NCBI GenBank assembly: GCA_015059875.1
Contig: SUZQ01000007.1
Location: 1 to 54,816, forward strand
Source of the DNA: Rikenellaceae bacterium
GTDB lineage: Bacteria > Bacteroidota > Bacteroidia > Bacteroidales > Rikenellaceae
Length of the DNA: 54,816 nt
Direction of reading: 5' to 3'
Both the position numbers and the translations under genes were made by a program. The notes below the pieces were generated by a model, which saw only the letters and a program-made list of their open reading frames with translations, did no database searches and was not told the origin of the DNA. Position 1 is the stretch's first letter, and each line of letters begins with the position of its first letter. Positions 40,479 to 49,204 of the stretch are shown here, piece by piece.

Positions 40479-43058
40479 ATGAAGATTAAGAACTTTATCA
40501 TAGTATCTGTTGTTGCAGTTGCATCGCTTGTGCTGGCAATGGGTTGCTGCTGCGACTGCAAAAGAGCCGTAGGAGAACGAACCGAAGCTCTCGACAACGC
40601 TGCTTGGGAGGTATCGAAATGGATATCGGTGGTTGATGCTCCTGTTGCACCCGAAAAGCCAAAATGTCTGCGCTCGGCAGATGGTGCAAGTTGGTTTGTC
40701 TCAACTGTAAAAAATGAACAGAAGGTCGTTTCGGCAAAGTGGATGACCGCAGGACTCGGCATCTATCAGCTCTTCCTCAATGGCGAGGCTGTAGGCGAGG
40801 AGTTCCTTCGTCCGGGCTTCACTACGCCTCATAAGACGAAATTATCGTTCACCTACGACATTACCAAAGCCTTTGTGAAGAGGGCAGATGGCGAAAACAC
40901 ACTCTCGGTGCAGGTTACTCCAGGATGGTGGGGCGACAAGATTGTAACACCAAACAAGCACCTCGGAATGGTTGGTAAGAAGTGCGCTTTCCGTGGTGTG
41001 TTGGAGCTCACTTTTGCCGACGGCTCAAAAAAGCTCTACGGTACTAATCTCACCGACTGGAAGGCGAGTATCGCAGGCCCTGTAAAACATGCAGGTATCT
41101 ACGATGGCGAGGAGTATGACGCTCGCGAGAAGATGGGCTACGAGGTGGCAGATACATTTGCTGTGCCAGAGGAGAACACCGAATTTGCAGGCGAGATTAT
41201 CCCTTCTATGGGAGCAGAGGTATATCTCCGCCACGACCTCACCCTGTCGCCCGTAAAGGCCTATGTATACAATGGCGTTGAAGGGGCATCAGAGGAGGCT
41301 TACGGAAAGGTTATCATCGTACGCGAATACAAGGATAAGGAGGAGATTGTTATTGAGAAGGGCGAATCGCTTGTTGTAGATTTCGGTCAGAACTGCGCAG
41401 GTGTTCCCGCTTTCGAGTTTAATGCAGCCGAAGGTACCATCTTGACCTGCCTCCCATCGGAGATTCTCAACGATGGAAACGGCGCAAAGAGCCGCGCTAT
41501 GGACGGCCCAGAGGGCAGCGTATTCCGTCGCAGCTTGCGTACTCCTGAGGATGGTATGCGTTTGATTTACACCTTCGCTGCAAGCGAGGATTTTGTAGAG
41601 TACTATCCACACTGCACCTTCTATGGCTACCGCTATATCGCAGTTACCGCAACCGACAAGGTTACAATTAAGAGCGTGAAGTCTATCCCTGTAACCTCCA
41701 TCTCGAAGGAGCTTGAAACGGGTAAGATCACAACGGGAAACGAGTTGATTAACAAACTTATCTCGAATACATGGTGGGGACAGCTCTCGAACTATCTTTC
41801 GGTTCCTACCGACTGTCCACAGCGCAACGAGCGACTTGGCTGGACTGCCGACACGCAGGTCTATGCAGAGACGGGTTCGTTCTTTGCCAATACCGAGGAT
41901 TTCTTCCACAAGTGGTTACGCGATCTGCGCGACTGCCAGTGCGAGCGAGGTTGCTACTACAGCGTAGCACCAAGAGGCCCTTTCGGTGGCGCGTCTATGC
42001 GATTTGGCTGGAGCGATGCGGGTATTATCACTCCGTGGATTGTTTGGAAGCAGTTTGGTAGCACCTCTATTATCGACGAGAGTTGGGATTCGATGGAGCT
42101 ATATATGAATCTCATCGCCGAGACCAAGTACAACCATAGCTCCCTAACAGAGTTCAACCTCAACTCGCAATATGGCGATTGGTTGAGCTATGAGCCACTT
42201 GAGAGCTACCACAAGTTGGTATACAAGAAGGGAACAAAGGAGTTGTTGCCTGAAGCTCTCGACTATTGGAACTACTTGAGTGCTGCATATTGGATTTACG
42301 ATGCCGAGTTGATGGTTGATATGGCTGTGGCTACAAATCGTGATGCCGAGAAGTATCGCAAAATGGCTGCCGAGGCGAGAGCCTACGCCAAGGAGCAGTT
42401 CTTCAATGAGGATGGCACATTCAAGACACCGATTCTCAACACAATGCAAACCCCAGCACTCTTCGCTCTGAAGATGAAGTTGGTGGAGGGTGAGGCAAAA
42501 GAGGCGATGATTGCTCGCCTACGCAAGAACTTCGAGGAGCATGACAACTGTCTTCAGACTGGCTTCCTCGGAACATCAATTCTGATGCCTGTACTCACCG
42601 AGAACGGAATGGCAGATATCGCTTACGAGCTGCTCTTCCAACGCAAGAATCCAAGCTGGCTCTACTCTATTGATAATGGCGCAACCACCATCTGGGAGCG
42701 TTGGAACAGCTACACCAAAGAGGAGGGCGTATCGAAGTACGGAATGAATAGCTTTAACCACTACGCCTACGGATGCGTTTGCGAGTGGATTTGGGAGACC
42801 GCAGCGGGTATCTCGTCGGATATCTCTGCTCCAGGATTTAAGCATATCGTTATGAAGCCTATACCAGATAAGCGTTTGGGCTTCGTAAAGGCTGAGTACA
42901 ACTCGGCAGCAGGTCTTATCAAGAGTGCTTGGCGATATGAGGGCGATAAGTGGATCTGGGAGTTCACCATCCCTAAGGGCTCGACCGCAAGCGTAACTCT
43001 CCCTGGCGAGAGCGAGGCTACACTCTACGAGAGTGGCTCTTACAAGATTGTACGATAG
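40479..43058 (+). CDS. Alpha-L-rhamnosidase, GH78, lipoprotein
   Basis: 859 residues with a lipoprotein signal (lipobox LAMGC, lipidated C23). It removes terminal L-rhamnose from glycans or plant glycosides and so feeds the rha enzymes. Order of domains: N-terminal beta-sandwiches (residues about 30-420; WMTAGLGIYQLFLNGEAVGEE is the characteristic opening strand set), the (alpha/alpha)6 barrel with PTDCPQRNERLGWTAD carrying the general acid, and WERWNSYTKE, then a C-terminal beta domain. Last gene of the operon, 26 nt after rhaD; the terminator at 43074 ends the unit. It is probably at the cell surface or in the periplasm. Confidence 0.93.
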   Translation: MKIKNFIIVSVVAVASLVLAMGCCCDCKRAVGERTEALDNAAWEVSKWISVVDAPVAPEKPKCLRSADGASWFVSTVKNEQKVVSAKWMTAGLGIYQLFLNGEAVGEEFLRPGFTTPHKTKLSFTYDITKAFVKRADGENTLSVQVTPGWWGDKIVTPNKHLGMVGKKCAFRGVLELTFADGSKKLYGTNLTDWKASIAGPVKHAGIYDGEEYDAREKMGYEVADTFAVPEENTEFAGEIIPSMGAEVYLRHDLTLSPVKAYVYNGVEGASEEAYGKVIIVREYKDKEEIVIEKGESLVVDFGQNCAGVPAFEFNAAEGTILTCLPSEILNDGNGAKSRAMDGPEGSVFRRSLRTPEDGMRLIYTFAASEDFVEYYPHCTFYGYRYIAVTATDKVTIKSVKSIPVTSISKELETGKITTGNELINKLISNTWWGQLSNYLSVPTDCPQRNERLGWTADTQVYAETGSFFANTEDFFHKWLRDLRDCQCERGCYYSVAPRGPFGGASMRFGWSDAGIITPWIVWKQFGSTSIIDESWDSMELYMNLIAETKYNHSSLTEFNLNSQYGDWLSYEPLESYHKLVYKKGTKELLPEALDYWNYLSAAYWIYDAELMVDMAVATNRDAEKYRKMAAEARAYAKEQFFNEDGTFKTPILNTMQTPALFALKMKLVEGEAKEAMIARLRKNFEEHDNCLQTGFLGTSILMPVLTENGMADIAYELLFQRKNPSWLYSIDNGATTIWERWNSYTKEEGVSKYGMNSFNHYAYGCVCEWIWETAAGISSDISAPGFKHIVMKPIPDKRLGFVKAEYNSAAGLIKSAWRYEGDKWIWEFTIPKGSTASVTLPGESEATLYESGSYKIVR

Positions 43059-43073
43059 TCTGCCCAATAGAAT

Positions 43074-43120
43074 ACAATTGGTGCGTGAGGGAGTTTCAGC
43101 TCCGATCACGCACCAATTGT
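43074..43120 (+). terminator. Terminator of the rha operon
   Basis: A 15-bp perfect outer stem ACAATTGGTGCGTGA (43074-43088) / TCACGCACCAATTGT (43106-43120), with an inner GGAG/CTCC arm, followed by TTTT. It is a strong intrinsic terminator, and could also serve the convergent minus-strand gene. Confidence 0.9.
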
Positions 43121-43167
43121 TTTGTGCAGTAGGGCGTTAGAGAGATTTTCCGTTTTCCACTCCTCGT

Positions 43168-44838
43168 CTAATACTTGAACGCACTACCACCGACAAATTC
43201 GCGCAACACCGAGGTTGGTGGAATTTCGTCAGTACCAATCGTGTGGAAGTTGTCGAGGAACTTCAACATTCCTTGAGCCGTAGCGTACTCTGGGCGAGTA
43301 TTCGGAATCTCCCGCAACAGCGGCTCAGCAAAAGGCTTCAGCACCGCCAACTCGTAGAACAACGACGAGTTGAACATCACATCTGCCTCCTCCTGATATG
43401 GGAAGATATTTCGCTCCTCACCGCGACGCACACTCGGCCAACGAGCAATCGTGTCGGCAGCACTTGTTCCGCGTGTGGCATTGTCGCGAATCATACGGCG
43501 CAACAAGCGGTTGTCGGTTGTGTGTATGCGCGAGGTGTTATCCATCGCCACCGAAGTGAAGCACGATGCATAGATGCGATATTTTGCTGTATCGGGGATG
43601 CTCGGTGTAAGGCGCGGATTGAGCGAGTGGATGCCCTCCATAATGAGTATCGAACGGTCATCGAGCTGCAATGGATTGTCGTGCCATTTGCGTGTGCCGC
43701 TAATAAAGTCGAAACGCGGAATCTCGACACTCTCACCCGCCATCAAACGACCTAAATCCTCGTTGAGTCGCGCAAGGTCTATCGCCTCCAACGCCTCGAA
43801 ATCGTAGTCGCCATTCTCATCGCGCGGCGTATCCTCGCGATTTACAAAGTAGTCATCCGTTGAGACCAAAACAGGGTGCAGACCAAGCACTCGCAACTGC
43901 ACACCGAGTCGCTTCGAGGTGGTAGTTTTACCACTCGACGAAGGACCGGAAATAAGCACAAGTCGCAGACCTCGCTCGCGGTTTGCCTCGGCAATAGTAT
44001 CGGCTATTCGCGCAAGTCGCTTTTCGTGCAGAGCCTCCGCAATCTGTATCAATTCGCTGGCATCGCCCTGCTCGATGCGCTTATTGAGCTTTCCGACTGT
44101 CGGCACACCCATAATATCCACCCACTCGCTGTAACCATCAAAGATGGAGAACATCTTCTCCAAGTTTGGTGCAGGAGCAATAACATCGGGTGCTGTGCGC
44201 GAAGGCAACGAGATATAGAAGCCCTTGAAGTATGGGTAGACCTCGAATCTATCCGCATAGCCTGTCGAAGGGGCGAGCGCACCGAAGAAGTAGCCCACCT
44301 CATCGCCCAATCGCTCCACCGAGCTATAGAGTCGTTGGCGCGTCTGCAAGAGGTCGATCTTATCGTCGAATCCTCGCTCTGCAAATATCTTTACAACCTC
44401 CTCGGTCGGGAGCTTTTCGCGTGTTATCGGAATATTCTGCTCCACGATTTTGCGGGCTGCATCATAGAGAGCCTGACACTCCTCTGCCGAGAAATCGGTT
44501 TTACCCTCCACCTCGCAGTAGATGCTATCGCCTATGGCGTGGCGCGCGTGGAACTTATGCTGAGGGTACAATTTCGACATAACAGCCTGCATAATGAATA
44601 TCAGCGAACGCTGATAAACTCGGAATCCAGCAGGATTTGTGATATCGAAGAACTCAACCTTTGCAGGGGTATAAATTTTATAGTTCAGCTCCTTGATTCT
44701 GTGATTTACAAATGCTGCAAGGAAGGGATATTTTCCCTCCAAATTGAGGCTTCGCGAGAGTTGGAGCAACGAAGTACCCATCTCAACCTCGACTGTTACA
44801 TTGTTGTTTACGCAGTGAATTTTAACCAAATTTGCCAT
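43168..44838 (-). CDS. Nucleoside kinase with TGS and threonyl-tRNA-synthetase-like domains
   Basis: 556 residues from the ATG at 44838 (MANLVKIHCVNNN). A longer reading on this strand is antisense to gcvP and is not used. The N-terminus (1-65) is a TGS domain. Residues about 66-260 match the second additional (editing) domain of threonyl-tRNA synthetase (FHARHAIGDSIYCEVEG in place of the HxxxH motif). The C-terminal half is a P-loop uridine/phosphoribulokinase type kinase with VLISGPSSSGKTTTSKRLG, STDDYFVNRED and LIMEGIHSLNPRL. Such fusions are conserved and annotated as nucleoside kinase in Bacteroidetes and Firmicutes. The role of the tRNA-synthetase part is unknown. Divergent from gcvP; both have a TATCTTTG -7 box. 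Confidence 0.92.
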   Translation of the reverse strand: MANLVKIHCVNNNVTVEVEMGTSLLQLSRSLNLEGKYPFLAAFVNHRIKELNYKIYTPAKVEFFDITNPAGFRVYQRSLIFIMQAVMSKLYPQHKFHARHAIGDSIYCEVEGKTDFSAEECQALYDAARKIVEQNIPITREKLPTEEVVKIFAERGFDDKIDLLQTRQRLYSSVERLGDEVGYFFGALAPSTGYADRFEVYPYFKGFYISLPSRTAPDVIAPAPNLEKMFSIFDGYSEWVDIMGVPTVGKLNKRIEQGDASELIQIAEALHEKRLARIADTIAEANRERGLRLVLISGPSSSGKTTTSKRLGVQLRVLGLHPVLVSTDDYFVNREDTPRDENGDYDFEALEAIDLARLNEDLGRLMAGESVEIPRFDFISGTRKWHDNPLQLDDRSILIMEGIHSLNPRLTPSIPDTAKYRIYASCFTSVAMDNTSRIHTTDNRLLRRMIRDNATRGTSAADTIARWPSVRRGEERNIFPYQEEADVMFNSSLFYELAVLKPFAEPLLREIPNTRPEYATAQGMLKFLDNFHTIGTDEIPPTSVLREFVGGSAFKY

Positions 44839-44860
44839 AGTCGGTAACTTTTTATCTTCC

Positions 44861-44868
44861 CAAAGATA
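44861..44868 (-). promoter_or_regulatory. -7 box of the nucleoside kinase gene
   Basis: TATCTTTG on the minus strand, 22 nt upstream of the start codon. No -33 TTTG at normal spacing was seen. Confidence 0.55.
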
Positions 44869-44888
44869 ACGAAAATATTTGAAATTTA

Positions 44889-44917
44889 TTTGGTTTTCAG
44901 TTTTTTCATTATCTTTG
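44889..44917 (+). promoter_or_regulatory. Promoter of gcvP
   Basis: -7 TATCTTTG (44910-44917) preceded by TTTG (44889-44892) with a 17-bp spacer, shorter than the usual 19-21. No glycine riboswitch fits in the 111-bp gap. Confidence 0.6.
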
Positions 44918-44949
44918 TAGTAATTGTGAAACTTAAAACTAACTATTAT

Positions 44950-47766
44950 ATGTTCGATCAATTTGTAAACCGTCATATCGGGTGCAGTAATCCCGATACA
45001 CTCAAAGCAATGCTTGACACTATCGGCGTTAGCTCGGTAGATGAACTCATTTCGCAAGTTATCCCTTCGGATATTCGACTCAATGCGCCTCTCGCACTCT
45101 CCGAGGCGATGAGCGAGTACGAATTTGCTCAGCACATTCAGGAGTTGGCAGCGCGCAATCTGCAGTTCCGTTCCTTTATCGGTATGGGCTACTACCCTAA
45201 TGCCGTATCGGCAGCCATTATGCGCAATGTATTCGAGAATCCTGCGTGGTACACCTCCTACACCCCTTATCAGGCTGAAATTTCGCAAGGTCGCTTGGAG
45301 GCTCTCCTCAATTATCAGACCGCAATTATCTCGCTTACGGGGATGGAGATTGCAAACTGCTCGTTGCTCGACGAGGGAACTGCCGCAGCCGAAGCTATGG
45401 CGATGATGTTCGCTCTTCGTTCGCGCGAGGCGGTAAAGGAGGGACGCAACCTCCTCTTCGTGGATGAAAACATATTTCCTCAGACACTCGATGTACTGCT
45501 CACACGCAGTGAGCCATTCGGCATCGAGTTGATAGTGGACAACTACGCCGACTACACCTTCACGGGCAAGGAGTTCGGAGCTATAGTGCAGTATCCTGCC
45601 GCAAATGGCGAGGTACGCGACTACTCCGACTTTGTCGCAGCGGCTCACGCCGTAGGTGCGCTTGTAACCGCCGATGCCGACCTCTTGTCGTTGGCACTGC
45701 TCGCTCCACCGGCAGAGTGGGGCGCAGATATTGCCGTAGGCACTACCCAGCGTTTGGGCTGCCCGATGGGCTTTGGAGGCCCTTCGGCAGGATATATGGC
45801 GACAAAAGAGGCTTTCAAGCGCAATATGCCTGGTCGTATTATCGGTGTTTCGGTGGATAGACTTGGTCGTCGTGCGTTGCGTATGGCGTTGCAGATGCGC
45901 GAGCAGCACATCAAGCGTGAGCGTGCAACATCAAATATCTGTACCGCATCGGCTTTGATGGCTTCGATTGTCGGTTTCTACTGCGTATATAACGGTGCTG
46001 AGGGCTTGCGCCGTGCAGCTCTTACTGCCCACCTCTCGGCTTTGACCGCAGCGAAGGGTATTGAGGCCCTCGGATATAAACTCGCCTGCACAAACTTCTT
46101 CGATACGCTCGATATCGAGGCGGAGGCTTCGGTCGTTGAGTCTGTTGCGGAGGAGCATCACATCAACTTCTACTACCCTTCGGAGTTCCGTGTGCGATTG
46201 TCGTTTGACGATGTTACCACACCTGCCGAGGTGGAGGAGGTTGTTGCCATTTTTGCCGAGGCAAAGGGCAAGAAGGCGAAGAAGATACACCACGCCACCG
46301 AGCCACAGCACTTTATGGAGCGTAAATCGGCATATTTGACCGAGCCTGTATTCAACCGCTATCGTTCGGAGAGCGAGTTGATGCGCTACATCAAGCAGCT
46401 TGAGTTGCGCGATATCTCGTTGGCAAACTCGATGATTTCGCTCGGCTCGTGTACAATGAAACTTAACGCTGCCGCTTTGATGCAGCCGCTATCCTTATCG
46501 GGCTTCCAAAATATCCACCCATTTGCCCCAGCCGACCAGCGCGAGGGCTATGCCGCACTTATCGAGGAGTTGGAGCGCGACTTGGCAACCATTACAGGTT
46601 TTGCCGCTTGCTCTGTTCAGCCAAATTCGGGTGCTGCGGGCGAATATTCGGGCTTGATGGTTATCCGCGCCTACCACCAGAGCCGCAATCAGGGCTATCG
46701 TAACATCGTCTTGATTCCTGCCTCGGCGCATGGTACAAATCCCGCTTCGGCAGCGATGGCGGGTATGAAGATTGTAACCGTAGCGTGCGATGCTCATGGA
46801 AATATCGATGTCGATGATTTGAAGGCAAAGGCGGAGCAGTACTCCTCGGAGTTGTGCGCCTTGATGGTAACCTACCCTTCGACACACGGCGTATTCGAGA
46901 GCCGTATTCGCGAGATTGTAGATACTATCCACGATGCAGGTGGAGAGGTCTATATGGACGGTGCAAATATGAATGCACAGGTTGGTTTGACAAATCCAGG
47001 CTTTATTGGGGCGGATGTCTGCCACCTCAATCTCCATAAGACCTTCGCAATGCCTCACGGTGGTGGTGGCCCAGGTGTAGGCCCTATCTGCGTGGCTTCA
47101 CACCTCGCACCATTCCTCCCTTCGCACTCGGTAGTAGCTACCGGTGGCGAAGAGGGTATCACCGCCGTATCGTCATCGCCTTGGGGCTCAGCACTCTTGT
47201 TACCTATAACCTACGGCTATATCAAGATGCTCGGAGCAGAGGGTTTGCGCAAGGCGACCGAGATGGCTATCGTGAATGCCAACTATATGGCTTCGGCGAT
47301 TAAAGATGAGTTCCGCACCTACTACTCGGGCGAAACGGGCCGTGTAGGACACGAGATGATTCTCGACTTGACTCACTTCAAGCGCGACTATGGCGTAGAT
47401 TGTGGCGATGTAGCTCACCGCTTGATGGATTACGGCTTCCACGCACCTACACTCTCGTTCCCTGTTCACGAAACTCTGATGGTTGAGCCTACCGAATCGG
47501 AGCCAAAGGAGGAGATGGATCGCTTTATTGAGGCTTTGGTGCAGATTAAGCGCGAGGCGGAGGCAATCGGTGGCGAGGCAGACAATGTTGTAGCCAACGC
47601 TCCGCATATCGCCGAGGAGCTTGCGGGCGAGTGGTCACACCCATACTCTCGCCACGAGGCCGCCTTCCCGTTGGCGTGGGTGGCTCGTTCGAAGTTCTTC
47701 CCGTATGTAACGAAAATCGACAACGGCTACGGCGACAGAAACCTCGTTTGCGTAAACGAGGAGTAG
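44950..47766 (+). CDS. gcvP: Glycine dehydrogenase (decarboxylating), P protein
   Basis: 938 residues from the ATG at 44950 (MFDQFVNRHIG); the longer reading from 44890 overlaps the promoter. It is the single-chain P protein, with both halves of the fused subunits. It decarboxylates glycine and loads the aminomethyl group on the H protein. N-terminal features: RSFIGMGYYPNAVSAAIMRN, YTPYQAEISQGRLEAL; the PLP lysine is in HLNLHKTFAMPHGGGGPG; near the end VEPTESEPKEEMDRFIEAL. gcvT, gcvH and lpd are not in the window. Terminator 47794-47824 follows. Confidence 0.97.
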   Translation: MFDQFVNRHIGCSNPDTLKAMLDTIGVSSVDELISQVIPSDIRLNAPLALSEAMSEYEFAQHIQELAARNLQFRSFIGMGYYPNAVSAAIMRNVFENPAWYTSYTPYQAEISQGRLEALLNYQTAIISLTGMEIANCSLLDEGTAAAEAMAMMFALRSREAVKEGRNLLFVDENIFPQTLDVLLTRSEPFGIELIVDNYADYTFTGKEFGAIVQYPAANGEVRDYSDFVAAAHAVGALVTADADLLSLALLAPPAEWGADIAVGTTQRLGCPMGFGGPSAGYMATKEAFKRNMPGRIIGVSVDRLGRRALRMALQMREQHIKRERATSNICTASALMASIVGFYCVYNGAEGLRRAALTAHLSALTAAKGIEALGYKLACTNFFDTLDIEAEASVVESVAEEHHINFYYPSEFRVRLSFDDVTTPAEVEEVVAIFAEAKGKKAKKIHHATEPQHFMERKSAYLTEPVFNRYRSESELMRYIKQLELRDISLANSMISLGSCTMKLNAAALMQPLSLSGFQNIHPFAPADQREGYAALIEELERDLATITGFAACSVQPNSGAAGEYSGLMVIRAYHQSRNQGYRNIVLIPASAHGTNPASAAMAGMKIVTVACDAHGNIDVDDLKAKAEQYSSELCALMVTYPSTHGVFESRIREIVDTIHDAGGEVYMDGANMNAQVGLTNPGFIGADVCHLNLHKTFAMPHGGGGPGVGPICVASHLAPFLPSHSVVATGGEEGITAVSSSPWGSALLLPITYGYIKMLGAEGLRKATEMAIVNANYMASAIKDEFRTYYSGETGRVGHEMILDLTHFKRDYGVDCGDVAHRLMDYGFHAPTLSFPVHETLMVEPTESEPKEEMDRFIEALVQIKREAEAIGGEADNVVANAPHIAEELAGEWSHPYSRHEAAFPLAWVARSKFFPYVTKIDNGYGDRNLVCVNEE

Positions 47767-47793
47767 TATAAAACTTATGTTAAACAGCCCTTT

Positions 47794-47824
47794 GCCTCAT
47801 TGCTACGCTCAGTAGTAATGGGGC
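47794..47824 (+). terminator. Terminator of gcvP
   Basis: A 13-bp stem GCCTCATTGCTAC (47794-47806) / GTAGTAATGGGGC (47812-47824) with two G-T wobbles, loop GCTCA, then TTTGG. Strong stem, weak T tract. Confidence 0.75.
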
Positions 47825-47947
47825 TTTGGCTTGTTATCGCAGCAGTAGTAGCGAGAATCTGAAAATTGATTTTTCGATAATCGATAAAATCATAGCTCAA
47901 AAACTTAAATTTTGGTTTATACTTACAATATATTCATCAAAGATTTG

Positions 47948-47955
47948 TATATTTG
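47948..47955 (+). promoter_or_regulatory. -7 box of the small ORF - lipoprotein - C10 protease unit
   Basis: TATATTTG, 22 nt before the small ORF start at 47978. No TTTG at normal -33 spacing. Confidence 0.55.
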
Positions 47956-47977
47956 CGAGTCTAAACAAATCAATAGT

Positions 47978-48094
47978 ATGCAAGATAAAGGTAGTTATCT
48001 CTCACCTGAAGTGAGAGAAGTTCGTTTTTTTGTTGAACATGGGTTTGCTGGCTCGTTAGAGAATCCGAGTGAACAACCCGAAATAGATTGGTAG
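47978..48094 (+). CDS. Small protein (38 aa) heading the lipoprotein-protease unit
   Basis: 38 residues (MQDKGSYLSPEVREVRFF .. PEIDW). No signal peptide or membrane segment. The pattern SPEVREVRF followed by EHGFAGS and an acidic, aromatic end recurs, from my memory, in small unnamed Bacteroidales proteins found ahead of secreted proteases and fimbrillin-like genes; no family name is given. It begins 22 nt after a clean -7 box and ends 3 nt before the next gene's ATG, so it is well placed as the first gene of the unit. Whether it is a propeptide, leader peptide, inhibitor or regulator cannot be told from sequence. A chance ORF is the alternative. Confidence 0.6.
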   Translation: MQDKGSYLSPEVREVRFFVEHGFAGSLENPSEQPEIDW

Positions 48095-48097
48095 TAT

Positions 48098-49189
48098 ATG
48101 GTAAAGAGTATTTTTCTATCGTTGCTAGCAATAGTGTTGGTGGCGTGTACCCGTGACAAGGTTGAAGATGTAATGGTAAATATCGACAGCGAAGACACCG
48201 TCTACGCCTCGATAGATGCACCAGAATGTCGTGTTGAGCTGAACGATAAGTGCCAAACCGTTTGGACAAAGGACGACGAAATTATGGTCGTGAGTGCAAA
48301 TGAGTACTCGCTATATCGCTTCAATGGCAATACAGGCGATAGGTCGGGCTCTTTCAAAAAAATAGGCTATGGCAACCCCCCAAGTGCTTCGATCAAGTTT
48401 GGCAATAAAAGCTACGCCTTGTATGGTAATTATAGCTCATACGGAGCTTATAGCAATGGTACTCCGCTACTCTTTACCGAGATACAATCACCGCAGACCT
48501 ACAAGGAGGAGAGTTATGGTCTCTACGCAAATGCAATGGTTGGTACGAGCGAAGGGGATAACAACTTTATCTTTAAGAATCTGCTTGGCTATCTTCGTTT
48601 GAGCGTCACGGGAAATAGAAGCATCTCAAAAATCACCCTAATGGGAAATGACAAAGAGACCATTTCGGGAATAATATATTTTGCAACAACCGACTTCTCG
48701 CAGTTCAATTGGCACGCAAACACCTCATCTTCAATTGTGCTTGACTGCGGCGCAGGTGTAGCATTGTCGGCAGAGCCAACATCATTCTATTTTGTTGTGC
48801 CGCCAATGACATTCCAGAAGGGCTTTACGGTAACTATTGACTTTACGGATGGTACAAGCTATACGCAGACAACCAGCAAGGCGATATCTATTGAGCGTAA
48901 CACCATCCAGCCAATGAAAGCGATTAATACAAACCCCGACTCAATAGAGTACAAAGAGGTAACTATTGATCACACTGGCGAATATATTATCACTCCTCTT
49001 TTAGAGAACGCCATCTCTGGCTCTATAGATTGGGGTGATGGAGAGGTTTCGTTGTTCAACAAGTTTTCATCGCACGATTTTGTTGATAAGAAGAGTTCTC
49101 ACACCATCAAGATAGAGGTTGTGGGAGCAACAGCAATCGAATTAGAGAGTTGTGAGGGTGTATCAAAAATTGATTTGTCGAACTTCTGA
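48098..49189 (+). CDS. Mfa-like (fimbrillin-family) lipoprotein with PKD-like C-terminus
   Basis: 363 residues with a lipoprotein signal (MVKSIFLSLLAIVLVAC, lipidated C17). The middle contains FKNLLGYLRLSVTG, ISKITLMGNDKETISG, and FYFVVPPMTFQKGFTVTI, which match the pattern of fimbrillin-like (Mfa_like_1) proteins that form fimbriae or anchor on the surface. The C-terminal 80 residues (EYIITPLLENAISGSIDWGDGEVS ..) look like a PKD-type or beta-solenoid cap and end abruptly after SKIDLSNF, the type of motif that usually leads into BspA leucine-rich repeats; those repeats are missing. The C10 protease starts 15 nt after its stop, so they are co-transcribed. Function is inferred from fold only. 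Confidence 0.72.
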   Translation: MVKSIFLSLLAIVLVACTRDKVEDVMVNIDSEDTVYASIDAPECRVELNDKCQTVWTKDDEIMVVSANEYSLYRFNGNTGDRSGSFKKIGYGNPPSASIKFGNKSYALYGNYSSYGAYSNGTPLLFTEIQSPQTYKEESYGLYANAMVGTSEGDNNFIFKNLLGYLRLSVTGNRSISKITLMGNDKETISGIIYFATTDFSQFNWHANTSSSIVLDCGAGVALSAEPTSFYFVVPPMTFQKGFTVTIDFTDGTSYTQTTSKAISIERNTIQPMKAINTNPDSIEYKEVTIDHTGEYIITPLLENAISGSIDWGDGEVSLFNKFSSHDFVDKKSSHTIKIEVVGATAIELESCEGVSKIDLSNF

Positions 49190-49204
49190 TTATTATAGAG
49201 AGTT

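Noticed and set aside
44839..44949. Glycine riboswitch before gcvP
   Set aside because: The gap is only 111 bp, filled by two divergent promoters; the conserved glycine aptamer blocks are absent.
44839..45909. The 357-residue N-terminal extension of the nucleoside kinase reading frame
   Set aside because: It runs antisense through gcvP and its promoter; the kinase family begins at MANLVKIHC (44838).
47767..47977. Transposon remnant between gcvP and the small ORF
   Set aside because: Only a terminator hairpin and an AT-rich promoter region are visible; no terminal repeats or transposase fragments.
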